Part shown: positions 54,192-64,000 of the stretch, one piece after another
Layout of the letters: every line of letters begins with the position of its first letter
Numbering within the stretch: position 1 is the first letter of the stretch
NCBI GenBank assembly: GCA_900073065.1
Contig: FJOG01000021.1
Span: forward strand, 586,424-650,423
DNA: 64,000 bases
Direction of reading: 5' to 3'
From: Phialocephala subalpina
Taxonomy: Eukaryota > Ascomycota > Leotiomycetes > Helotiales > Mollisiaceae
Position numbers and translations under genes: made by a program
The notes under the pieces: model-generated
Seen by the model: the letters and a program-made list of their open reading frames with translations, nothing else
Databases searched by the model: none
What the model was told of the DNA's origin: nothing

Positions 54192-56305
54192 ATGATGTCA
54201 AGAATATCGATCCAACTATCGCGATTTGTTTCCATATCTCACAATGTTATCTATCAAGAAACCCTTGACTCCGCTGGTTACGTCGAAGAACAAAGCAGTC
54301 TCTTTAGCCGCTACTATGAACCTGAGACCATATCACTCTGCCACATATGCAACAAGAAGCTGCTATCAACACAGTCTATGGATCAATTGTTCAGTCCCGG
54401 TCATAGATTGACGCCAACTATTCAAGAACTCTGTTCCTCGGCTGCTCGTGGCTGTGCAATGTGTAGGCTGGTGTACTACATATTGTTATATGCTAAAGGA
54501 GGCCATTATCGATGTCTGATTGACAAGGCTCTAAATTCATCTTTGTCTTTAGAGCTCAATTTCCTTGGATATTCTTCCACTTCGAATGGCCTTAGCTTTA
54601 AGCTTGAAATGTACGAAGGGCAAAGCGAGATTCTGGTGGCTCAAGCCGAAGAGAGTGTGTATTCCAAATATCACCACATTGGCCGGGTTTTCGTTAATTG
54701 CATTTAGACGATTCAGCAGCGGAATTCACAACCAAAAGACCATCGGGCTTCATAGATGATGCAAAGGCATGGTTCTCGGAATGTACAGAGAAGCATGAAA
54801 GCTGTCCAGCCTATGATGAGGCCGCTCTACCAACACGAGTTCTCGATACTATGACGGATGCTGGTACACCTGGTCTTCGATTATATGAGACTCATGGCAT
54901 GAAAGGATACTACGCAACCTTAAGCTATTGCTGGGGCGCTGACCAGCCGCTGAAGCTTACAAGCGCAAGACTCGCTGACTACAACAAGAACATTATGGAA
55001 GAAACACTACCGCAGTCGATAAGAGATGCAGTATACATAACACGGTGTCTTAGACTGAGATATCTGTGGATTGACGCCTACTGTATTATCCAAGACAGCG
55101 AAGAGGACAAAGAACTGGAGATTGGCCAAATGGGTTCGATATACAAGAATTCACATCTCACCATTGAAGGGTCTGGATCTCCATCTTCTGAGACTGGGTT
55201 TCTAGATCTTAGAGAAAAATCCCGTGTATGGCCTCTTCCTCTCCGTCTCCCTAGTGGCGTACGAGGCACACTTTTCCTAAAGCACTGGCCGTATGATACA
55301 ACTACTACCGGAGTTGAGCCTATCGCTACCCGAGCGTGGACAATGCAGGAGAACATGCTTTCACCTCGTATCATTTCATTTCCATCTACTGGGGCAAAGA
55401 TTGAGTGGCATTGCAAGGCGATCTCCCAGAGCGATTGCGGTATCATTACAACGCGCCCAATGAATCCGCTATACCGCATCATGGGTTGGGATTCCCCGCA
55501 TGTTCCAATTCATCGCTTCCTTCGCAAATGGGCTGACGTGGTTCACACCTTTTCCGAGCGTAAGCTCAGCGTCGCATCTGATAAGTTACCAGCACTTGGT
55601 GCTGTAGCAGCTGAGTTTCAAAAAGTTTGGGGTGGTGAGTACTACTGTGGCCTATGGGGTAGATTCTTCACTATACAGCTGCTATGGTTTGTAAATTGCA
55701 GTTACGGAGATCCCGAAACTTGGGGGAGACGGCCTTCTACCTACAGAGCTCCAAGTTGGTCATGGGCATCTTTAGATGGGACAGTTGTTCTCAATGATGC
55801 ACCAAACTCGACGTCAAATATACTCGAGATCCTTGAGGTAGCGGTGGAACTAGGCATAAAAGCAAATCCATTCGGGACAGTTCGGCACGCAAAACTTAGA
55901 GTCAAGGGTCTCTTAAAGATGGCTATCGTCTGTTCCGATGACTTGAGGGATAGGTGTAATGATACGAGGTTAGGTTTCGCATACATCGATGAAGTTGCGT
56001 ATACTGAACGGGATGGTTGTATTATGTGGACAGGGAAACCGAAGAGAATGGAGGTTTGGTGTCTTGCTGTAACGGTTAATGAGGGAGATTCCCGCGGTTA
56101 TGAGACCGAGAACAGCGAGACCAGTATTGATTATCCTTCAGAATCGAGTGGCCTTCTCTTGGTCAAGACTGAAGGGATATCACACCTAGGCTCAGTCCAG
56201 TCACAGCCGACTTATCGCCGAATAGGTATGTATACGAGTAATGGATGTGATGGCATTGAGGGTTGCTATACTAAATCCCAGACGACAGAAATTATTATTA
56301 TATAG
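54192..56305 (+). pseudogene. HET-domain gene with a single frameshift
   Basis: From ATG 54192 the first 171 codons give a Cys-bearing N-terminal module (SLCHICNKKL, LCSSAARGCAMCRLVYYILL) and end at TAG 54705-54707. The downstream frame, open from about 54698, takes over at DDSAAEFTTKRP, and the protein continues for over 500 aa. The HET core is intact: YYATLSYCWGADQPL, LRYLWIDAYCIIQDSEED, KNSHLTIEGSGSPSSETGF and ATRAWTMQENMLSPRIISF, with a C-terminal APSWSWASLDG. A one-base shift at 54698-54706 would rejoin both halves to about 700 aa. The 21-bp GT...AG stretch there is too short for an intron and gives the wrong frame. Composition is normal although RIP-mutated elements lie on both sides. 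Confidence 0.8.
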
Positions 56306-56930
56306 TGACGAAATGCTGCTTACATTCATTATATTATGTATATGTACGTGTGATTCAGGTGGGCTTTCGAGCGATACCTTTTGCAGAGTGCATTCAATTG
56401 GGTAGTTGACCTTCCCTGGCAAAGGAGAGATGAGGCGGATCTCTTTCCTTTGCAGCTCAAGTGTATTATACTGTAGCATATTTGCAGTAGTGTTTGTTTA
56501 AGCGTGAGTTCTTGTATCATTGAAGTTGAATAAATACTCAGCAAAAATGGACGATGACGTTGAATTGTGTGGCTAAAATACCAGTTACGTGCTACGAAAC
56601 CAGGTGGGATCCAAAATCGACTCCGGGATGGATCTTTATAGGAGCGAGAACGGATGCTACCACAATATTGTGACAGGTTAGGAAAAAGAGGCTATGTTCC
56701 AGGCATTAAGGTTACATTTAGAAAACATGGAAACTGCAACCGATTCTCTAGGGAGCTAGAAGAGGTCCTTGAGCATGATCCAGCTGACTCATCAGCGTGC
56801 TCAAGACTCAGAGCTTGGCTTAGGTTAGAGTAGCGATTGCTCTAGTTCAAAGACGGAAATGGACTTTAGTAAGGGGAACTTTTGTGGCAAATTATCTTGG
56901 TAATCTCAAACGATAATTCATAGACTTTAT
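56306..56930. other. Region without recognisable gene
   Basis: About 620 bp of normal composition following the HET pseudogene. No frame or repeat structure is supported. Confidence 0.4.
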
Positions 56931-57317
56931 TTCCAATATAATTAATAAACGTTATTATTTTATTCAAATATTATTTACTTTTATTTTATTTTTTTATTTA
57001 AATTATTTTATTTTTTAATAATTAATTATAATTTAATTATATTATATGAAAATCATAAGTTTTATATAATTATATTTAAAGGAATTATATTTATTCTAAG
57101 GAATTTAATTTTATTACCAAGAATATAATTTTTTCAAAATTATAAAAAAAATTAATTATTTTCCGATTTAATATTTTATTATAATTATTCGTATTAAAAT
57201 CGCGATTATATTTTTATTTCTAATTTTAAATATAAATATTAAACAAATTATTTTAATTTGAAATATATAATATAATTAATTAATTTATATAAAAATTAAT
57301 TCTAATATTCTATTACG
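56931..57317. repeat. AT-rich island
   Basis: Nearly pure A/T, ending where an LTR-like sequence begins at 57318. Confidence 0.6.
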
Positions 57318-57570
57318 TGTAAGATTGGGTATCCTATTAGCGTAGCCTTTGGTTGGTTTATAGCTATTACTTAAGGTTACGCAGCCTTTATAACCTACGT
57401 AAAGCTCGCGTAAGTTTACGCGTAGTATAAAAGGTCTTACGAAAGCTATGCGATTATTATTCTTAAGTTGTTATTCTATATATAAAGGCTCTTTGAATCT
57501 TTAGTAGAAAGACAAAAATTAGTTTAATATTAATTTGATTTATTATTGCCTTTTTCTATTTTCTATTTCA
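57318..57570 (+). repeat. Possible solo or truncated LTR of another retrotransposon
   Basis: 253 bp starting TGTAAGATTGGG and ending TATTTCA. It has a TATATAAAGG box at about 57477 and downstream AGTAGAAAGAC, a layout typical of a fungal Copia-type LTR. Its partner LTR is not in the window. About 275 bp of likely internal sequence (57571-57845) follow before the next element. Confidence 0.4.
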
Positions 57571-57845
57571 TATTTTAATTTCTTTATTTTAAGGGTTAAA
57601 AGTTCGATAATAGCGCGTACGAAGTTATAATTACTAATAATAACAATAAATAAAAGGCTTTTATGGACTTTCTTTTAGTAGGTAGTAGCGTTCTTTGCTC
57701 TTAGTATTGGAACGTCCGGGGGTCCTTATCAAACAATAAGATCTTAGTCTAATATTAATGAATATATTCTCTATTCTATTTGGTTTATTTGCCCCTTTCT
57801 AGAAGGGGCACCTAATTACCTATATAATTAAGGAAATGAGATACT

Positions 57846-58255
57846 TATAACGGTTGGCTCGCTTAGCTAACTGTAAGGTTGGTTATATATGATAAGGACT
57901 AGGTAATTCTAATGAAAAGTAACGGTTTAAACCTAATTACTAAATATAATATTAAGATATTATATTTGAGTTAAGCATAAAGCTCTTATCTAAGGAAGTC
58001 CCATCTACTTATATAGAACCTTCTTGCTCTTAGAGCCCTAGAACGCAAGAGTCCCTGGGATAAAGTCCGACTCCTTTCCCCCGGGCTCCTTGCTTTTAGA
58101 TTTTATCACGTGACTTTTACTTTCGTATTCCCTGGAGGTATACCATTAGCATTTTCTCGTCTCTAGTTCCTTAATCAAGTAATCCTAGGGTCTCTTGCCA
58201 AATAGCCTCCTTATATATTAAGCCTATAATCTATTAGATCATATAATTCGTAATA
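57846..58255 (-). repeat. 3' LTR of the minus-strand element
   Basis: About 410 bp. On the plus strand it starts TATAACGGTTGGCTCGCTTA and ends TCGTAATA, matching the reverse complement of the other element's LTR ends. It is about 60 bp longer than the 349-bp LTRs and differs in the middle, so it is a different subfamily. Confidence 0.8.
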
Positions 58256-58734
58256 TTATCCTTTTCCTAATTAATATAATCCTGATATTTAAATCAAAGT
58301 AAGGAAATATCGCTCGTAATTATCGTTTTTTCTTTTCCTGGTAATAATTTATTATACCGTTTATCGCTTATATAAAAAGGAAAGAGTATATCGCGCTCGC
58401 GTTACGTATTAAAAAATCAAATTATCCCGTTTATTCTTGTTTTTATTATAAGAAGTAATCCTACTAGTATCTCTTGGATACCTCCGAATTATCTCGCTAT
58501 TCGGAGTATATTCGTTTGAAGCGGTTATGCGATTCCCCGGGTTACCTCGAAGTAATAGCTTATAAGCCCGTGTATTATTTCTTTTTTAGTTTTTAATTAA
58601 AACGTTACCTTTTTACGCCTCCCTTAAATCCTCCTATAGACCCTTTTACTTCCTGGCTCCTGGCTTTCGAGCTAAACCTCCCCGAGCTTAAAGTATTAAG
58701 TTTTTCTTTTTGGGTAACCCTGGATTTTGATAGT

Positions 58735-58885
58735 AAAATGATTTAAGCTTTTTAAAGCAATTAAGATTCCGTTTTAATTCTTATATATTTTTTGAATATA
58801 AGTATCCTTGCTATTTGATTAAATATTTAACTTAATTTTTAATATATTAGTAATTTAAGATATTTTTTATATCGTATTTAGCGTT
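58735..58885 (-). pseudogene. Chromodomain remnant of the minus-strand element
   Basis: The minus-strand sequence can be aligned with the chromodomain of the first copy (KVKYLIK, QGYLYSKNI, ELKRNLNCFKKLK), with stops at comparable sites. Confidence 0.7.
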
Positions 58886-60835
58886 TAAGTTAATTAGTTT
58901 GATTTTAATTTTTAGAGCTTATAATATTCCTAATAATATTAGTTCGAGGAGAAATATATGAAATACCGGGTGTATATTTATATTATTAGGTAAAATAAAC
59001 TCGTAATTAACTAGGCTTTTAATTTTCTTAATTTTATATAGTTTAATTTTCTTATAGTTTAATTTATCGCTTAGTCGTTTTATCTTAATATTTTAACGAA
59101 TTAGGTAAACTTTATCCTTTTCTTTAAGCGTAAATTTTATATTATAGTGCTTATTATAATATAATGCTAATTTAATAGCTATAAACTATATGTTTTCTGC
59201 AAGTTTTTCGCGCAAAGATTTTAGTTTATCGATTTAAATCCTAGCATTTTATACTTTTGATTTTATTAAATATAATATTTAATATACCTTTAATTTATAC
59301 TTATAATTAGCGTAAAAAGGCAAGACTTTTGTATTTTTTGTTATTATGTTATTATATGCGAATTATATTAGTAATAATAATTCCGCCTAATTATTTTGTT
59401 AATAGTTAACGTAATAACGGAAGTATATTTTTATAACTTAATTTAGTCGTTTTATTTGTTTATTTGTTTAGGGGTAAAAAGCTATTAAAAGTTTCTATTT
59501 GATCCTTAATAGTATAATTAGGGTGGTTTAAAATTTCGAAGTAAAAAGCTTATCTCGGTTTGAGATAATCTCGTTTAGTACCCTATAATTAATTATTATA
59601 ATCCGCAAGAATATATAAATTAAGTTTTTTGCCGTATATATCTTAAAATATAAGATTATATATATATATTTCGTGAGTTTATCCGTAATTATAAGGATAG
59701 CGTTATATTTAGTATTTAATATTAGTTTTTTTAAGGGTAATAATTTTACTACGAAATCCCAAGTAATAAACTTTTAAGTGCTTAAAGGTATATTTGGTAA
59801 TCGCATGTTACTATAAGGAGTATACCTCGTGGCCTTATTCCGAATATATATATTATACTTATTAATAACCTTAGTAGTTTTCCCTTTAAATCTTAGAATA
59901 TAAAAGTCTCTAAAGATTTATTCTATAGTTTTCGTAATTCCCTGGTATTTATAAGCTAGGAGTTTATATTATTCTTTAATAAACTCTAATTAGAGGTTCT
60001 TGGGAATATAAAGCTTCCCTTAGAACTATAAAATCCTAGATTTATTCGTAAATAGCCTTATTAATTATTATAAAGTTATTTTTACGATAAAATCTTTATT
60101 ATAATTCCCTTTAAAGCTATTAATAAGCATTATATCAATTAACCTCGAAATAATAATAATTATTACTTTATTAAATATTAAGTCGCCCTTAATTTCTTTG
60201 GGTATTATATATAAGGGTAATTTAACGTTATTTTAGTATTCCGATTTCCGGTTAAAAGTATTTGCTTTGCCGTTTTCTAATCTTTTAATATATAAGATTT
60301 TAAAGTTATATATAGCTAATATTTTAGCTTATTATATTTATTTTCGGTTAAGTTTTTTCGTTATAATAAAAGATATTAAGTTCTTATAATTAGTATATAT
60401 TTATATTTAATATTTTAATCCTTTTAAATAAACTTTTTATATTTAAAACGCTTTTATAATCGCAAGTAGCTTTTTATTATAAATCTCGTAATTTAATTCT
60501 ATTAGTAATATTTTGCGAGAATAATATGCAATTAACTATTATTTGCTTTGCTTATTAGGCTAACTAAGTATTATACTAATTATAAAATCTAATGCGTTTA
60601 TTTTAACGATAATATATTTATTTAAATTAAACGTAAAAAGGAATAATACTTCCGTAAAGCGTTACTTAAGCTAATTAAAGGCTTCTTAAGCCTTATTCGT
60701 TTATTTAAATACTTAATTTTTCTTCGTTAATATTATCAAGGGTATTATTATTGTAAAATACCCTTTTATAAAGCGTTAATAAAAGTTCGCAAATCCTAAA
60801 AAAGATTATATATCTTTAACCGTCTTAAGTGCTTA

Positions 60836-61500
60836 TTAACTAAGTATTATTAATATCTTCGCAGGGTTTATCGATAAGCCTCTAACTAAAACTATATAAC
60901 TTAAGAAATTTATTTTTTCCATATGAAATTCGTATTTTTTTAGTTTATAAACTAAGTTTATATCCTTTAAAGTAATTAATATTACTTTAATATTATTAAT
61001 ATATTTAGCGAGTATCTTAGAATATACTAAGATATTATCCAAGTAATAAATAACTATAATATCCAAAAATAGCCATAAGATTATATTTATTATACGCATA
61101 TATATAACTAATATATTAATTAAACTAAATGGTATAATTAGATATTCATAGTATTTATATTTTATCCTAAATACTATTTTCCATTTTTCTCCTTCTTTTA
61201 TTCAAACCAAATTATAAGTTCTACGCAAGTTTAATTTACTAAAAATCTTAGCCCCCTAAAGTTTATCGCGTAACTTATTTACTAGTAATAATAAATATTA
61301 ATCCTTAATAATAATCTCGTTAATCTTTTGGTAATTAATATATAATCGTTTTATTTTATTTTTCTTTAGTATAAATAATATTAGGCTACTCGCTAGCAAA
61401 ACTAATAATCATATAAATCCTTTTGCCAAATTTTCGTTAATATATTCCTTAAGCGTTTTTAAGTTATTTATTAATATCTAATAAATAAATAAATATAATA
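60836..61500 (-). pseudogene. Reverse transcriptase remnant of the minus-strand element
   Basis: An 87-codon frame at 61099-60836 includes IIVIYYLDNILVYSKILAKY and KKYEFHMEKINFLSYIVL, equivalent to the RT catalytic box and the following part of the first copy. The catalytic box reads YLDN instead of YxDD. Upstream RT motifs continue to about 61500 with stops. Confidence 0.85.
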
Positions 61501-63931
61501 ATTCCTTTCCGTTTTATAGGGGTATTTCGTGGTTTTATTGCCTATACTTAAGGAATACTTTGATCTTTTTCTCGTTTTTAAAGAAATTTAAAAACTCATA
61601 GTATTTTATTAATATTTATTTTAATAATAAATCCTAGGTATAATATTTTAATTCTCCTAAGGAAATAGCGCAAATTTCTCTCTAGTTATTTATTCTTATT
61701 TCGATAAACGAAATCTTATAAGTTTAGTATTTATCAAATATAAATATTTCCTTAATTTAATCGATTATCGGGTTATATTATTTGATTTATAATATCCCGA
61801 GTATAAGTAAATAACTAATATTAGCTACGTTAAAACTTATTCTTTTAGTATATCCTCGTTATATAATTATAATTTGTAGTATTATTTCCACGTTAATTTA
61901 TTTAGAATTTAAAGGGTTTTTATTAACCGTGATAATAAGATATAATCGTGACTTAATTATTATGGCTTATCCGTTATTTAATACTAACTATTTTAATACG
62001 TAATTATTTATTACTCCCGAATTAATTATTACTTTGATTTTATATATACTTATTTATATCACGCAAAATAATTATCTGGCATTTCTTTTAACGATATAAA
62101 CCTCTTTATACTATTACTTACTAAGTATATCTTCCCACCGGCAACTTAATCCGTTAGTATAAATAAGCCGGAATATATATCTTATACTAAGTAATAATTA
62201 TATTACTCGTTTGAAAGTTTCTTCGTAATATATAAAGTTATCTTCTATATCTTACCATATCCTTTAGCTCGCGCTTTCCGCGAATACCTCATAATATTAT
62301 CTTATTACGAGTTCGTGATTAAATATAAAGAGAGTATCATTTAGTATAAGTAATTATTATATATAGCAATTAATATCGTTATATTATCTCCATTTAATTT
62401 ATCGATAATCTTAATACACGACTTTATATATTTAATTATATTTTAGCCCTCCCAAGTCTAATTATAATTCAATATACTAAACTCCCCCGTTTAGGTTCTA
62501 TTATTCGCAAGTATAAACTACGAGGCTATTTTCCCGTTAGCAAATATACTATTCCTATCTTATTTATAAGTAATATTCTGGCTAAAAGCTTAGTATTATA
62601 AGAGACTCTAATAGCCTTTAATTATTATATTTTAGTGGTTTTTTATCCTTTAACTTAAAGCCTTCCATAAATAGTTAATAATAATTAATTAAAATCCTAA
62701 TTCTATCGAATTATTTTATTAAATCGTTTATATTATCGTTTATTCTATTAATCCTTTATTATTAATTATCCCTTGGGAGCTTTTTTCTTACCGCTCGTTT
62801 AATAAGGTTTATTATTTGCTCCTTTTAAAACCTTTAAAAGTCTTTTTCGGGGATTAATCGGAATATTCCTAGATTGTCTTTTAGTTTAAATTACTCGTCC
62901 TAAGTATTAATTCGTTGTTTATCTAATTTCTTATCCGTGTATAATATTTTCCTCGTGATTATATATACTTAATAGGGTTTATTATAACTTCTACGTCTAA
63001 TCGCGTTAACTTGTTTTTTCGGGCGTTTATTTTATGGTTTCTTATTCCTATGTGAATTAATTATATATCCCGGAAGGCTATATTTAAAGTATAATTTCTT
63101 TTCGCGATATTAATTTATTTCTTCTTTAGAGGGTTATTTCTTTTTTCCCTTAAAAGTAACATTGATTTCCATAGGTTATAACTAATAACTACGAGAATTA
63201 GAATTCTTTTTACTTAGTTTCTTATGGTTATACCTAATCGAGTATTATCCCTTCTTTTTTAATAATTATTCGAATAATTAGTTATCAATTTAAATTATTA
63301 TATTAATTATTCTTTATAGGTTTTTGGGTTTATCGCAATATATAAACTCGTTTTTAATTATATCCCGAAGCCCTTTATAAAATTAAACTATTAATATTTC
63401 GTTGTTTTAATTAATACGCCTTATATATTATTAGAATTCGGTTGCATAGGCAAAAGTAACGCCATATTAATATAGCCCTTAGAGTTTTCTTTCCATTAAT
63501 CTCTTTTTATTTATATCCTTAAATACTTTAGAGATTTTACTTTTAAATCCGTTAAAAGTTCCGAAGATTTCCATAGTAAAATCGTCCCATTTACTAGTAT
63601 TTAACCCGTAATTAAAGTAATCCTTTTGCGTTATTTCGATCTAATCGAAGGTAATACCCATAAGAAAGATAATTGCCTATAGTATTTCCTTAAGTTTAGC
63701 CCTAAACTTATCCTTATTGAACTTTATATATATCGTGTATTATATAAAGTAAAGGCATAATTTATTCCGCGTTTTATTATATAAGTCAAATTCCCGAACT
63801 TTTGGTATCTTAAAGATCGCGTTAATCTCGACCGATAATAATATAAACTTAGGCGTCAACTTGGTAAATAAGGATTTAATAATAAACATGATAAAGTATT
63901 TAACTAGTATTACAAAAGTTAATGCTCAAAG

Positions 63932-64000
63932 TATAATGGTTAACTCGCTTAACTAATTATAAGGTTAGTTATATATAATAAAAACTAAGTGATTCCAATG
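63932..64000 (-). repeat. 5' LTR of the minus-strand element, partial
   Basis: Starts TATAATGGTTAACTCGCTTA, the mutated counterpart of the sequence at 57846, and continues alignable to the end of the window. Confidence 0.75.

Larger units (their letters stand above)
57846..64000 (-). mobile_element. Second chromovirus copy, minus strand, cut by right edge
   Basis: Related to the element at 46723-53105 but inverted. Its 3' LTR is at 57846-58255 and its 5' LTR begins at 63932 and leaves the window. A purine-rich tract on the minus strand (AGGAAAAGGATA, about 58257-58270) adjoins the 3' LTR. Chromodomain, integrase, RT and gag remnants follow on the minus strand in the expected order. It is even more AT-rich than the first copy, which indicates heavier RIP. 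Confidence 0.9.

Noticed and set aside
54026..54235. Minus-strand frame before the HET pseudogene
   Set aside because: No family features; overlaps the HET promoter and start.
1..64000. CRISPR array, bacterial operon, tRNA or rRNA
   Set aside because: No regularly spaced identical repeats of CRISPR type, no polycistronic layout and no recognisable tRNA or rRNA sequence; the introns show a eukaryotic genome.

Overview
This window looks like nuclear DNA of a filamentous ascomycete (Pezizomycotina). The gene families suggest Leotiomycetes, but that is an inference. The evidence is short GT-AG introns of about 45-90 bp, fungus-specific families (HET, 2EXR, Clr5, Zn2Cys6, cutinase, fungal CorA-like), and sharp alternation between gene-bearing DNA of normal composition and extremely AT-rich blocks. 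The AT-rich blocks and the retrotransposons are full of TAG/TAA stops, and the differences between repeat copies are C/T and G/A transitions, as expected from repeat-induced point mutation (RIP).

Layout. 1-16 kb: MFS transporter (cut by the left edge), atypical SDR, CorA-like membrane protein, a divergent pair (small unknown protein / Zn2Cys6 regulator broken inside its zinc cluster), a decayed single-pass membrane protein, a small Cys-rich protein, and an SCP2-like plus alpha/beta-hydrolase protein. 15.8-24 kb: a fungal multispanning protein with an in-frame stop, an AT-rich island, a 49-bp tandem repeat, and a Clr5-TPR fusion gene crossed by an assembly gap. 24-27.4 kb: a run of gene fragments (deoxyribose-phosphate aldolase C-terminus, a frameshifted Pro/Glu/Lys-rich gene, a membrane-protein fragment, a P-loop-like fragment). 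27.3-43.3 kb: a gene-rich stretch with an intact HET protein, F-box-like proteins, an intact and a broken 2EXR gene, a complete cutinase, a small membrane protein, a complete Zn2Cys6 regulator and a BRCT protein.

43.9-64 kb is heterochromatin-like. A RIP-damaged multispanning membrane-protein gene contains a complete Ty3/Gypsy chromovirus (46723-53105) with 349-bp LTRs, a TTAGC target duplication, a polypurine tract and a C-terminal chromodomain. A second related chromovirus lies on the minus strand (57846 to beyond the right edge). Between them, in inverted orientation, sits a HET gene broken by one frameshift.

I see no bacterial-type operons, CRISPR arrays, rRNA or tRNA genes. The most unusual features are the Clr5-TPR gene with near-identical internal repeats, the HET gene enclosed by inverted chromoviruses, the fragment graveyard at 24-27 kb, and a recurring switch within genes from C-rich to G-rich coding sequence. 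Exon coordinates were derived by eye from splice consensus and reading frame and have not been checked against RNA.
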